A DNA stretch of 64,000 nt from Streptomyces sp. NBC_01294 (GCF_035917235.1 NZ_CP108423.1:5857501-5921500); one strand, 5' to 3'. Numbered from the stretch's first letter, positions 9,538 through 17,566 are shown. A program made the numbers and translations. The notes: generated by a model from the sequence alone, not told the origin.

Positions 9538-11064
9538 ATGAGTCATGGGCGTCACGTCACCATGCTCACCGAAGGCACCTATCCGCACGTCCACGGGGGC
9601 GTCAGCACCTGGTGCGACCAACTGGTACGCGGTATGCCGGAGGTCGACTTCAACGTCATAGCCCTCACCGGCTCCGGACGCGAGCCGGTCACCTGGGAAC
9701 TTCCGCGCAACGTCTACCGGCACACCGCCGTTCCGCTCTGGGGTCCGCCCCCCGGACGCGGCCGGCGTTCGGCCCTGCGCGGCAAGGCCCACCGCCGTTT
9801 CACCGAGGTCTACGAGAGCTTCCTGCTCTCCCTGCTCGATCCCGCGTCCGACCCGGCCCGCCGCGGATTCTCCGCGGCCCTGCGCGAACTGGCCGTCCTG
9901 GCCCGGGCCGGAAAACTCGCACCGGCCCTGCGCTCCGAATCGGTTCTACGCCTCCTGATGACCGTATGGACCCGCCCCGGCCTCACCACCGCCGAGGCCG
10001 CGCCCACCATCCACGACGCGCTCACCGCCACCGACCTGCTGGAACACGCACTGCGCCCGCTCGGCGTGCGGATCCCGCCCGACAGCGTCGCGCACGCCGT
10101 CAGCAGCGGCCTCGCCACCCTTCCCGCCCTCGCCGCCAAGTACCTCGACGGCGTGCCCTTCCTGCTCACCGAGCACGGCATCTACCTGCGCGAGCGCTAC
10201 CTCGGCTACCGCAGCGCGGGCCAGCGCTGGCCCGTCAAGGCGCTCATGCTCGGCTTCTACCGCGAGCTCAACACCGAGGGCTACCGGCAGGCCGACCTGA
10301 TCACCCCGTGCAACCAGTACAACCGCCGCTGGGAGGAGCGCGGAGGCGCCGAGTCCGAGCGCATCCGCACCGTCTACAACGGCGTCGACCCGCTCGCCTT
10401 CCCCGAGGCCGGCCCCGAACCGGAAGTGCCCACCCTCAGCTGGTGCGGCCGCATCGACCCCATCAAGGACCTCGAAACCCTCATCCGGGCCTACGCCTTC
10501 ATGCGCGAGGAGCTGCCCGCCCTGCGGCTGCGCCTCTTCGGCCCGGTCCCGGCCGGTTGCGAGGAGTACAAGCTCCGGCTGGAGAAGCTCGCCGCCGAAC
10601 TCGGCGTGACCGACGGCATCACCTACGAGGGCCGCATCGAGCAGGTGGCCCGGGCCTACGCGGCCGGCTCCATCGTGATGCTCTCCAGCATCAGCGAGGG
10701 CTTCCCCTTCAGCATCATCGAGGCCATGTCCTGCGGCCGCACCACCGTCTCCACCGACGTCGGCGGAGTCCGCGAGGCCGTCGGGGACACCGGCCTGGTC
10801 GTCCCGCCGCGCGAGCCCGAGACCATGGCCCGCGCCACCCTCGCCCTGCTCCGCGACGACGAGCGCCGGGCCGAGCTGGGCCGGATGTCCCGCAGGCGGG
10901 TGGTGGAGAAGTTCACCCTCCACCAGTCCGTGGACGGCTTCCGGCACATCTACCGGGAACTCGCCGGCCAGCCCGTCCTGCCCGTCCACGCGGGCGACCA
11001 GTGGACCCAGCGGCTCGCCGACCCCTGGTACCGCGAACTCGCGGCCGACGGGAGCCTGTGGTGA
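9538..11064 (+). CDS. pelF: PelF-type GT4 glycosyltransferase
   Basis: This 508-residue cytosolic, retaining glycosyltransferase is of the family that polymerises UDP-activated amino sugars for Pel polysaccharide. The N-terminus (VTMLTEGTYPHVHGGVSTWC, then VRGMPEVDFNVIAL) is the hallmark of PelF. The C-terminal GT-B domain has LSWCGRIDPIKDLETLIRAY for nucleotide-sugar binding and the EX7E-type stretch SEGFPFSIIEAMSCG near residue 385. The ATG at 9538 follows GGGGGGAC. Its stop overlaps the next gene's GTG start (GTGA), so the two are translationally coupled. Most related GT4 enzymes lack the EGTYPHVHGG opening, which raises confidence in PelF. Confidence 0.85.
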   Translation: MSHGRHVTMLTEGTYPHVHGGVSTWCDQLVRGMPEVDFNVIALTGSGREPVTWELPRNVYRHTAVPLWGPPPGRGRRSALRGKAHRRFTEVYESFLLSLLDPASDPARRGFSAALRELAVLARAGKLAPALRSESVLRLLMTVWTRPGLTTAEAAPTIHDALTATDLLEHALRPLGVRIPPDSVAHAVSSGLATLPALAAKYLDGVPFLLTEHGIYLRERYLGYRSAGQRWPVKALMLGFYRELNTEGYRQADLITPCNQYNRRWEERGGAESERIRTVYNGVDPLAFPEAGPEPEVPTLSWCGRIDPIKDLETLIRAYAFMREELPALRLRLFGPVPAGCEEYKLRLEKLAAELGVTDGITYEGRIEQVARAYAAGSIVMLSSISEGFPFSIIEAMSCGRTTVSTDVGGVREAVGDTGLVVPPREPETMARATLALLRDDERRAELGRMSRRRVVEKFTLHQSVDGFRHIYRELAGQPVLPVHAGDQWTQRLADPWYRELAADGSLW

Positions 11065-12623
11065 GCGGATCCCTCTGGCTCAAGCCGCCCGGCGCCGCCG
11101 CCGACACGCTCCCGGCCATCCCCCGGCCGCGCCGCGACGGCCCCGGCGACACGGGCCCCGCCGCCGACGCCGGCCCCGCCGCCGACCCGATGGACGAACT
11201 CGCCGAGCGCCTCGACGTGTTCATCGGCGCCGCCGTCCACCCCGACGAGATCGCCGCCATCCTCGAATCCGACGGCATGACGGACGAGTACATCCGGCTC
11301 ACCTACGGCCGCCACGACTCCTTCGGCCTCGCCGAGGAGCTCTACGCCCGCGTGCCCCGCTCCTACCCGGAGCCGGGCGCCGCCCCCGACCCCTGGAAGG
11401 TGTCCCTCACCGCCTGCCTGCTGCGCGGGGTGATCTTCGCCCTGCCCGGCCTGGCCTACCTCCTCGGCGCGCCGCTCCTCGACGGCCCGCCGGACCGCCT
11501 CGGCCTGCCGGCCGGGACGCTGACCCTGCTCGCCGGAGCGCTCATCGGCTGGGTCTGGGACCAGACCCTGTCCCACCGGGCCTACTCCTGGCTCGGCCTC
11601 GGCGACCGGCCCGCCGCCGGGCGCACCCTGCTCGTCGGCGCCCCCGCCGGATCCCTGCTGGGCACCGCCGCCGCGATGGCCGTGCCCGGCGGGCCGCCGT
11701 TCTCCTACGCCTTCGCCGCCGGACAGGCCCTCTACGTCGGGGCCGCCACCGTCCTGCTCGTCCTCGGCCGGGAGCGGATGCTGCTCGCCGCCCTCGGCCC
11801 GATGGCCGCGGGTGCGCTGCTCGTGCTCGTCGTCGACCTGCCCGTGCAGGTCCGGGTGGCCCTGCTCGTGGTGTCCCTGCTGGCCGCCTGCACCCTGGCC
11901 GTACGGGAACTCCCGCTGGCCGACGGGATCCGGGCCGCCGTGCTGCGGATCCGCGGCTGGGCGGTGCGCCGCCCCGGCAAGGGCCCGGTGCGCTGGCGGA
12001 TGCTGCGCGGCGCCGAGGAGGAGTTCGCGCCGCGCGGACCCCGGCTCGGGGACTCCGTGCCCTACGGGGTCTTCGGCCTCGGCACCGGCCTGCTCGTGCT
12101 GTACGCCGCCCTGGGCGAGGTGCTCGCCGGCGGCCCCGCCGAAGCGGTCGCCGCCCCCTCGGCGGTGGCCCTCACCCTCAGCATGGGCCCCGCCGAATGG
12201 CTGCTCCACCGGTTCCGCAGCGGCAGCCTCACCGGGCTCCAGGGGGCTCGCTCGCCGCGGGCCTTCCGGCGGCGGATGCTCGGCACGCTGACCCGGTGCC
12301 TCGCCGTCTACCTGACGGTCCTGCTCGCTCTGGGCGTGACCGGCACGATGCTCTGGCCCGACGCCCCCGGCCTCACCGCGGTCCGGGTCGCCACCCTGCT
12401 GCTGCTCGGGGCCGTCATGTGGACGGGGCTGCTCCTCCAGTCCTTCGGGGCGGTCCGGCCCGCGGCCGTGGTCTGCGCTTCCGCCGCCGTCGCCCAGAGC
12501 CTGGCCCTGCTGACCGGACTGGGCCAGCCGCGTGTGGTCCAGTTGGTGGTGGCGGGCACGGCCGCCGCCGCCCTGGCCGCGCTGGTCTGCCTGCTCCTCG
12601 GCCGCGCGACCGCCCACCGATGA
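11061..12623 (+). CDS. 12-TM membrane protein in the PelG (exporter) position
   Basis: This 520-residue integral membrane protein has about 105 N-terminal cytosolic residues, including a conserved-looking patch (HPDEIAAILESDGMTDEYI). About twelve hydrophobic segments follow, in two sets of six split by a basic loop (RIRGWAVRRPGKGPVRWRML). PelG is a 12-TM flippase/transporter usually encoded next to PelF, and the topology and position fit. However, I do not see the usual PelG N-terminus (GIGFELR-like), so this is an inference from topology and context. It starts with a GTG that overlaps the pelF stop. The following gene begins 29 bp later, or overlaps if an upstream ATG is used. Confidence 0.6.
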   Translation: MSGSLWLKPPGAAADTLPAIPRPRRDGPGDTGPAADAGPAADPMDELAERLDVFIGAAVHPDEIAAILESDGMTDEYIRLTYGRHDSFGLAEELYARVPRSYPEPGAAPDPWKVSLTACLLRGVIFALPGLAYLLGAPLLDGPPDRLGLPAGTLTLLAGALIGWVWDQTLSHRAYSWLGLGDRPAAGRTLLVGAPAGSLLGTAAAMAVPGGPPFSYAFAAGQALYVGAATVLLVLGRERMLLAALGPMAAGALLVLVVDLPVQVRVALLVVSLLAACTLAVRELPLADGIRAAVLRIRGWAVRRPGKGPVRWRMLRGAEEEFAPRGPRLGDSVPYGVFGLGTGLLVLYAALGEVLAGGPAEAVAAPSAVALTLSMGPAEWLLHRFRSGSLTGLQGARSPRAFRRRMLGTLTRCLAVYLTVLLALGVTGTMLWPDAPGLTAVRVATLLLLGAVMWTGLLLQSFGAVRPAAVVCASAAVAQSLALLTGLGQPRVVQLVVAGTAAAALAALVCLLLGRATAHR

Positions 12624-12652
12624 TGTACGACACGCACGAGGAGAAGGACCCC

Positions 12653-13318
12653 ATGCTGCTGGTGCCCCTCTACGAGCACCCCGCCGAACGGCCCGAGGCC
12701 TGGGAGCGGCTCATCCGCTCCGCGGGCCGGCTGCACTCGGTGGTGCTCAACCCCGACAGCGGGCCGGGCGCCGCGCCCGACGAGCGGTTCGCGGTCGTCG
12801 CCGAGCGGCTCCGGGAGGCGGGCGTGCCGGTCCTCGGCTACGCCGACACCGACTACGGGCGGCGCCCGCACGCCGCGGTGGTGCAGGACCTGCTGCGCCA
12901 CCGCGACTGGTACGCCACCGACGGGGCCTTCCTCGACCAGGCCTCCGCCGACCCGGAACTGCTCCCGCACTACGGGCGGCTCGCGGTCGCCGCCCGGGCG
13001 GCGGGCGCCCGTACGCTCGTCCTCAACCACGGGGTCCACCCGCACCCCGGCTACGCCGAACTCGCCGACCTGCTCGTCACCTTCGAGGGCCCGTGGGACG
13101 CCTACCGGGACGCGGCCGCCGTACCGCCCCCCTGGACCGCGGACCACCCCGCCCAGCGCTTCTGCCACCTCGTGTACGCCGTCCCGCCGGGCGCGCTCGC
13201 CGCCCGGCTCGCGGAGGAGCTCGCGGCCGAACGGGGCGCGGGCGTGCACTGCGCCGTCCCGGGGAGCGGCGCGCACCCGTGGGGGACCCTCCCGTACGCG
13301 CTGGAGGCGGCGGGATGA
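12653..13318 (+). CDS. Spherulation-specific family 4 (Sph3/GH135-like) protein
   Basis: This 221-residue TIM-barrel-like protein opens LLVPLYEHP and contains VVLNPDSGPG, VLGYADTDYGRR and DGAFLDQ. These are the signatures of the spherulin-4/Sph3 family, whose fungal member hydrolyses galactosaminogalactan. The ATG at 12653 follows GGAGAAGG; an ATG pair at 12620 would add residues and overlap the previous stop. Two oddities stand out. No signal peptide is visible, so it may act in the cytosol or be misstarted. The usual Asp-Glu pair reads Asp95-Gln96, although a Glu near 145 (TFEGPW) is kept. Its stop overlaps the next gene's ATG (ATGA). Family call fair; activity uncertain. Confidence 0.72.
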   Translation: MLLVPLYEHPAERPEAWERLIRSAGRLHSVVLNPDSGPGAAPDERFAVVAERLREAGVPVLGYADTDYGRRPHAAVVQDLLRHRDWYATDGAFLDQASADPELLPHYGRLAVAARAAGARTLVLNHGVHPHPGYAELADLLVTFEGPWDAYRDAAAVPPPWTADHPAQRFCHLVYAVPPGALAARLAEELAAERGAGVHCAVPGSGAHPWGTLPYALEAAG

Positions 13319-14151
13319 GACGGCCGCGACGCCTGGGACTGCTGCTGGCCGTACCGCTCCTGCTGCTCGCCGCCTGTACGGCCACGCCGCAGGACGACGA
13401 GGGGGACGACGGGGACGGCACGTACCCGTGGCCCGAACAGGCACCGGGGGAGCGCTGGCAGCCCCCGCCCGGGGTCGGCTGGCAGTGGCAGCTCACCGGC
13501 AGGCTCGACACCTCGGTGAAGGCGCCGGTGTACGACGTCGACGGGTTCACCACCACCAAGGAGCAGGTCGCCGCGCTGAAGAAGGCCGGACGCAAGACCA
13601 TCTGCTACCTGTCCACCGGCGCCTGGGAGGACTTCCGGCCGGACGCCGACGCGTTCCCGAAGGACCTGCTCGGCAAGGGCAACGGCTGGACGGGCGAGCG
13701 CTGGGTGGACATCCGGCGCGTGGCCGAGCTGGAGCCGCTGATGGCCAAGCGGTTCGACATGTGCCGGGACAAGGGCTTCGACGCGGTGGAGCCGGACAAC
13801 ATGGACGCCTACCGCAACACCTCCGGCTTCCCGCTCACGGCGGACGACCAGCTGCGCTACAACCGGCTGATCGCGAAGCTCGCCCACGACCGGGGGCTGG
13901 CGGTGGGCCTGAAGAACGACCTCGACCAGATCCCGGAGCTGGTCGGCGACTTCGACTTCGCGGTGAACGAGCAGTGCGCGCAGTACGACGAGTGCGAGCG
14001 GCTGACGCCGTTCATCGCGGCGGGGAAGGCCGTCTTCCACGCGGAGTACGAACTGCCGACGGGCCGCTTCTGCGCACGCTCGCGGGAACTGAAACTGAGC
14101 TCCCTGGAGAAGAAGTACGAACTGGGCGCCTGGCGGCGTGCCTGCCGTTAG
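13315..14151 (+). CDS. GH114 endo-alpha-1,4-polygalactosaminidase-like lipoprotein
   Basis: This 278-residue exported lipoprotein has signal MRRPRRLGLLLAVPLLLLAAC with a lipobox ending at Cys21, followed by an acidic linker. The GH114 domain shows the family's ordered motifs: PVYDVDGFTTT, ICYLSTGAWEDFRPD, GERWVDIR, VEPDNMDAYRNTSGFPLT, VGLKNDLDQI, VNEQCAQYDEC and VFHAEYE. The Asp/Glu positions in WEDFRPD and VEPDN are expected active-site residues. GH114 enzymes (fungal Ega3) cut partially deacetylated polygalactosamine, so this gene pairs naturally with the Agd3-like deacetylase at the other end of the locus. It starts with an ATG overlapping the previous stop. A 100-bp gap separates it from the convergent tetR gene. 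Confidence 0.88.
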   Translation: MRRPRRLGLLLAVPLLLLAACTATPQDDEGDDGDGTYPWPEQAPGERWQPPPGVGWQWQLTGRLDTSVKAPVYDVDGFTTTKEQVAALKKAGRKTICYLSTGAWEDFRPDADAFPKDLLGKGNGWTGERWVDIRRVAELEPLMAKRFDMCRDKGFDAVEPDNMDAYRNTSGFPLTADDQLRYNRLIAKLAHDRGLAVGLKNDLDQIPELVGDFDFAVNEQCAQYDECERLTPFIAAGKAVFHAEYELPTGRFCARSRELKLSSLEKKYELGAWRRACR

Positions 14152-14251
14152 CCTCGCCGGCAGTTTCGACAGCTTGCGCGAGGGACACCCTCGGCCTCAG
14201 CCGGGCCACTTCAGCTTGCATGCCGTGAGGGAACGTCACAACCCTTGGAAG

Positions 14252-14869
14252 TCACGGTGAAGCATCGAGGCCGGGTGCCGGCGCGCGGCTGTTGATGACC
14301 GCGCAAGCGTACGAGGTAAGGCTGGCGCGCAATTGGTCCCAGCCTTCTTCGGAGCCGGTCACGAGACCTGCCATCAGCCGGCGCTGCTGCTCCACCACGA
14401 AGGGCCAGGAGGCGATCCCGATCAGGGTCATCAGCAGATGACCGACCTCTTGGGGCGAGGTGAGGGACAGTGCCTTGCCGAGGGTCTCGTTCTTGCTCAG
14501 GTAGTACGCCTGGCGCTCCTCCTCGCCGGGAATCTCGGCGTCTCCGTAGTGCAGGCCCTCCCAGGCCAGGAGCCGCACGAGACTGGTGTCACGGCGGTGG
14601 TAGTCGAAGATCTGGCCGACGTAGTGCTCGAGATCCTCCCGCGTCGTCGGCATCGGAACCTGCTCGCCCAGTTCCCGGTAGGCGTGCGCCAGGACGGTGG
14701 AGAACAACTGCTCCTTGCTGCCGAAGTACGAGTACAGGCGCTGCTTGTTCGCCGCAGCCTGCTCAGCGATGCGGTCCACCCTGGCGCCTGCGATGCCGAA
14801 CTTGGCGAACTCCGCACGGGCCGCGTCCAGGAGACGGGTCGGCGTGTCGCGGGTTGAGTCCTTGGTCAT
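14252..14869 (-). CDS. TetR-family transcriptional regulator
   Basis: This 205-residue repressor has an N-terminal helix-turn-helix (RLLDAARAEFAKFGIAGARV, then DRIAEQAAANKQRLYSYFGS and KEQLF). The ligand-binding C-terminal domain of about 140 residues is typical of TetR. The ATG at 14869 faces the operator-like repeats at 14891-14929, and the first gene of the accessory cluster lies beyond them. It probably represses itself and that cluster in response to a small ligand. A TetR gene divergent from an AfsA-like gene resembles the butyrolactone receptor/synthase arrangement, but the N-terminus does not look like a classical ArpA-type receptor. Confidence 0.9.
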   Translation of the reverse strand: MTKDSTRDTPTRLLDAARAEFAKFGIAGARVDRIAEQAAANKQRLYSYFGSKEQLFSTVLAHAYRELGEQVPMPTTREDLEHYVGQIFDYHRRDTSLVRLLAWEGLHYGDAEIPGEEERQAYYLSKNETLGKALSLTSPQEVGHLLMTLIGIASWPFVVEQQRRLMAGLVTGSEEGWDQLRASLTSYACAVINSRAPAPGLDASP

Positions 14870-14890
14870 GGACTCAGTTTAGAACATGGC

Positions 14891-14929
14891 CAACCAACTG
14901 GATAGTTCAGGAAACCATCTAGTTGGTTG
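14891..14929. promoter_or_regulatory. Paired inverted repeats, probable TetR operator
   Basis: CAACCAACT (14891-14899) and AGTTGGTTG (14921-14929) are a perfect 9-bp inverted repeat spaced three helical turns apart. Nested within are two related half-palindromes with the pattern AACYNNNNAGTT: AACTGGATAGTT at 14896-14907 and AACCATCTAGTT at 14913-14924. The site lies 22 bp upstream of the tetR start codon, where a divergent control region should be. Confidence 0.6.
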
Positions 14930-15143
14930 CACCCTTTCGGGTGATCGCTTAGTGTCGGTGACGTCAGCCCGGCAGGCACCTCCGACAGAGCCGCCGGGGC
15001 CTGGGTGCAGCCCGGCACACAGCCTGGGCCGGGGACCGCACGGCGCTCGGAGCCGCGAGGGTCTCCGCGCTTCGCACACTCATCACTCTGGTCGCCCGTC
15101 GTGGCAGTTCCACGCCGTACGGCTCCACTACCGAGGAGTTCCT

Positions 15144-15911
15144 ATCAATCAGTCGATCCAGAGCATCGTCCTGGTCGGGGACCGGTTCAGCGGGTTCGCC
15201 GTCCAGGAGAACGTCTTCACCGTCTCGCAGTTAGCCGACGACATCCGGCGCGGCGTCTACGCCAAGGAGGGCGTCCCGGTCCTTGTCGAAAGCGCCCAGG
15301 GCGTGTCCGAGGCCGATGTGTTCCCCATCGTCGAGGAACTGCGTCATCGCGGCCTGGACCGCATACACATCCGGCTTCAGCCCTCCACCCTCAGCGGAGC
15401 CGGCGAGGTCCACAAACACCAGGTCGCCAACGCCCTGATCGCGGATCTGCACCAGGTGGACGACTCGCTCTTCGGCGCCGGACTGCGGCTGCACAACGAC
15501 AATGAGCTCCTGCTCGACCACCAGACCGGCCAGCATGTGCAGGGCATGGTCGCCATCGAGGCGTCCAGACAGATGTTCCTCGCCGTGACCGAGCGGTTCT
15601 TCGCCGCCCAGTGGCCGCAGCGCAAGTACTACTTCGTCATCGAGCACATGAACACCGCCTTCGAGAACTTTCTGTTCCCGCTGTGTTCGACCATCGAGTA
15701 CCGGATCACCGAGTCCCGCACGCAGGACCCGTCCCGGCTCTCCTTCAGCGCTGAGGTCGGCATCCACCAGGCCGGCCGCCGCGCCGCCTTCACCCAGCTG
15801 GCCTTCACCGCCTTCGACACCGACGTGATCGAGGCCAAGGAGGACCGGCGCGCCCGCCGGGCCGTCGAGCACACGCTCCGGGCCCCGGCCGACGCCCTCT
15901 CCGGCGTCTGA
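15144..15911 (+). CDS. AfsA-like hotdog-domain protein (probable ATC start, one TTA codon)
   Basis: This protein of about 255 residues has one A-factor-biosynthesis (AfsA) hotdog domain in its C-terminal half: EVHKHQVANALIAD (88-101), DHQTGQHVQGMVAIEASRQM (125-144), then YYFVIEHMNTAFENF. Classical AfsA/ScbA has two such repeats; here the first ~85 residues are a different, unrecognised region. No ATG, GTG or TTG lies near the start of coding-like sequence. Third-position GC jumps from about two-thirds to nearly all at 15147, and GAGGAG lies 5 nt before an ATC at 15144, so ATC is the likely start. Leu30 is encoded by TTA (15231-15233), suggesting bldA dependence. It is the first gene of the cluster facing TetR. 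Fold call good; substrate unknown. Confidence 0.68.
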   Translation: MNQSIQSIVLVGDRFSGFAVQENVFTVSQLADDIRRGVYAKEGVPVLVESAQGVSEADVFPIVEELRHRGLDRIHIRLQPSTLSGAGEVHKHQVANALIADLHQVDDSLFGAGLRLHNDNELLLDHQTGQHVQGMVAIEASRQMFLAVTERFFAAQWPQRKYYFVIEHMNTAFENFLFPLCSTIEYRITESRTQDPSRLSFSAEVGIHQAGRRAAFTQLAFTAFDTDVIEAKEDRRARRAVEHTLRAPADALSGV

Positions 15912-16003
15912 CAGACCCCGGCCCCCGGCCGTTCCCCCGGCCGCCACCGCACCCCGGGCGTCGCCCGATTCTCCCTTTCACAGATCCCCCGAGGAGCACA
16001 GTC

Positions 16004-16621
16004 ATGTCCGCATCACTCATCACCGCCGTGGAACTGTCGGTCAAGCCCGACCAGGTCGATGCCGCCGCCACCGCATGGAAGGCCCACCACGCCGCGTCGG
16101 CGTTCGAAGGCCGTGCACTGTTCCGCAGCCTGGAGGGTTCCACCCTCCTGGAGCTGGCCCCGGTCGCCGGCTGGGAGCAGCTCGGCGCTCTGCGCGCCGA
16201 CTGGGACCAGCTGTGGGAGACGCTGGCCCCGGCGGCCGAGGGCGACTTCCGCCGTCAGGTGCTGGGCTTCGTCGACGCGCCCAAGCCGGTCGACACCCCG
16301 CTGCCGCAGACGGCCTACGTGCAGATGCGCCACATCGAGGTGCCGCCGCGGGTGTACAGCGCGTACCGCGCCTGGCGTGAGGAGACCATCTACGACGTGG
16401 TGCGCGGCGCCGACGAGGTCGAAGCCTTCGAGGCGTACCACTCGGTGCTGAGCACCGAACCCGGTGTCATGTTCGTCTCCGGGTTCAACTGCGACCCGGC
16501 CGAGTACAACGCGGTGTTCACCTCCCCGCGTTACCAGGAGATCGTCCGCCAGGCCGGTGACCGCTTCATCGCGGGCGGCGAGCGCGGTCTCTACACCACG
16601 ATCTACGCCCGCGTCGCGTAG
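16004..16621 (+). CDS. Uncharacterised protein, possible tandem alpha/beta-barrel halves
   Basis: This is a 205-residue soluble protein with no signal peptide or membrane segment. The two halves each begin with a beta-strand-like stretch (SLITAVELSVKPDQ; TAYVQMRHIEVPPRV) and contain aromatic, acidic helices. That pattern suggests two ferredoxin-like modules of the dimeric alpha/beta-barrel kind seen in monooxygenase-like and NIPSNAP-like proteins. I do not recognise a specific family. It starts with ATG at 16004 after CGAGGAG. It lies between the AfsA-like gene and another unknown, on the same strand with short gaps, so it is probably co-transcribed and part of the same pathway. Confidence 0.7.
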   Translation: MSASLITAVELSVKPDQVDAAATAWKAHHAASAFEGRALFRSLEGSTLLELAPVAGWEQLGALRADWDQLWETLAPAAEGDFRRQVLGFVDAPKPVDTPLPQTAYVQMRHIEVPPRVYSAYRAWREETIYDVVRGADEVEAFEAYHSVLSTEPGVMFVSGFNCDPAEYNAVFTSPRYQEIVRQAGDRFIAGGERGLYTTIYARVA

Positions 16622-16697
16622 GTGCCGCACGCCGACCTGTCGCAGAACCAGAAACCCGACCGGTCGCAGAAACGAGGAGCCAGATGAGGAGAAGCGG

Positions 16698-17549
16698 ATG
16701 GGACCGTCGCGCACCTACCAACTGAGTCTCACCACCCAGGGACCGGCCTACCCGCCCAGCGAAGTGATGGACGCGAACGGCGACTTCGTCGTGATCGGCC
16801 GCATCAACCGTGACGACGGGGCGGGCGGCGTCTCGAACGGCTGGGGGTGCGCGATCGTCGCCGCCGACAGCCCCCTTCCGGAGTTCGGCGGGAACGAGCC
16901 GTACCGCATCATTCGCGAACTGCCGGACCACCCTGGCCAGTTCAGCCCCGCTGACAACGAGATCGTGCTCCACACGCTGCCGCTGCCGCTGCCGTGCAGC
17001 AACTACCCGATGGTGTTCGCCCCCGAGCAGTTCCCGAACGCGTCCGAGGTCGTCCGCCCCAGCTATCCGTTCCACCAGGTCGCCGTGCCGGACCTGCGGG
17101 CGCAGGACGGGCCGAAGGTGACCGAACCGGTGACACTCGGCACCTGGGGCCGGGCGCGCGGCGAGCTCGAGGTACGGCTGAGCGACGACAGGAAATCCGG
17201 CGAGTTCGGCTTCGAGTTCTCCGGGATGCTGCCGAACAGCCTGTACACGGTGATGTCGCTGCGCGAGCACGACCTGGACCCGGCCGGGCCGACCCGGCCC
17301 GGACCGCTCGGGGTGCCCAACGTCTTCGTCACCGACCGGGACGGCAGGGGCCGCTATCGGGCGGTGCTGCCCGACCCCTTCCCGGCGCCCAGCGCCGGCG
17401 GCAATCGCATCGTGAACGTCGTTGTGCTGTGGATGAGCTACCAGCAGAACTACGGCGGGGCGATCGGCCGGTTCGGCCTGGGCGGGGACATCCACGCGCA
17501 ACTGAAGCTGCAGGGACCGAGCTTCGACGAATTCATCACCACCGGCTGA
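16698..17549 (+). CDS. Uncharacterised 283-residue protein
   Basis: This is a soluble protein without a signal peptide. The N-terminal half contains FVVIGRINRDDGAGGVSNGW and a proline-rich stretch, the middle a beta-rich part (ARGELEVRLSDDRKSGEFGF), and the end VNVVVLWMSYQQNYGG. I recognise no family; the beta-rich character is the only structural hint. I chose the ATG at 16698, preceded by GAGGAGAAG; the open frame extends further back without coding character. Just upstream a direct repeat of the form CGACCNGTCGCAGAA occurs twice (16634-16675). Its place inside the cluster suggests a pathway-specific role that cannot be named from sequence. Confidence 0.7.
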   Translation: MGPSRTYQLSLTTQGPAYPPSEVMDANGDFVVIGRINRDDGAGGVSNGWGCAIVAADSPLPEFGGNEPYRIIRELPDHPGQFSPADNEIVLHTLPLPLPCSNYPMVFAPEQFPNASEVVRPSYPFHQVAVPDLRAQDGPKVTEPVTLGTWGRARGELEVRLSDDRKSGEFGFEFSGMLPNSLYTVMSLREHDLDPAGPTRPGPLGVPNVFVTDRDGRGRYRAVLPDPFPAPSAGGNRIVNVVVLWMSYQQNYGGAIGRFGLGGDIHAQLKLQGPSFDEFITTG

Positions 17550-17566
17550 CGAGAGGAACCACCACC

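Noticed and set aside
14252..14929. Classical ArpA/ScbR butyrolactone receptor with its ARE operator
   Set aside because: The TetR N-terminus and the AACYNNNNAGTT sites do not match the known receptor and ARE patterns.
14886..15143. N-terminal extension of the AfsA-like gene from an upstream ATG or GTG
   Set aside because: Third-position GC of this stretch is far below that of the gene and it overlaps the operator; coding signal begins at 15147.
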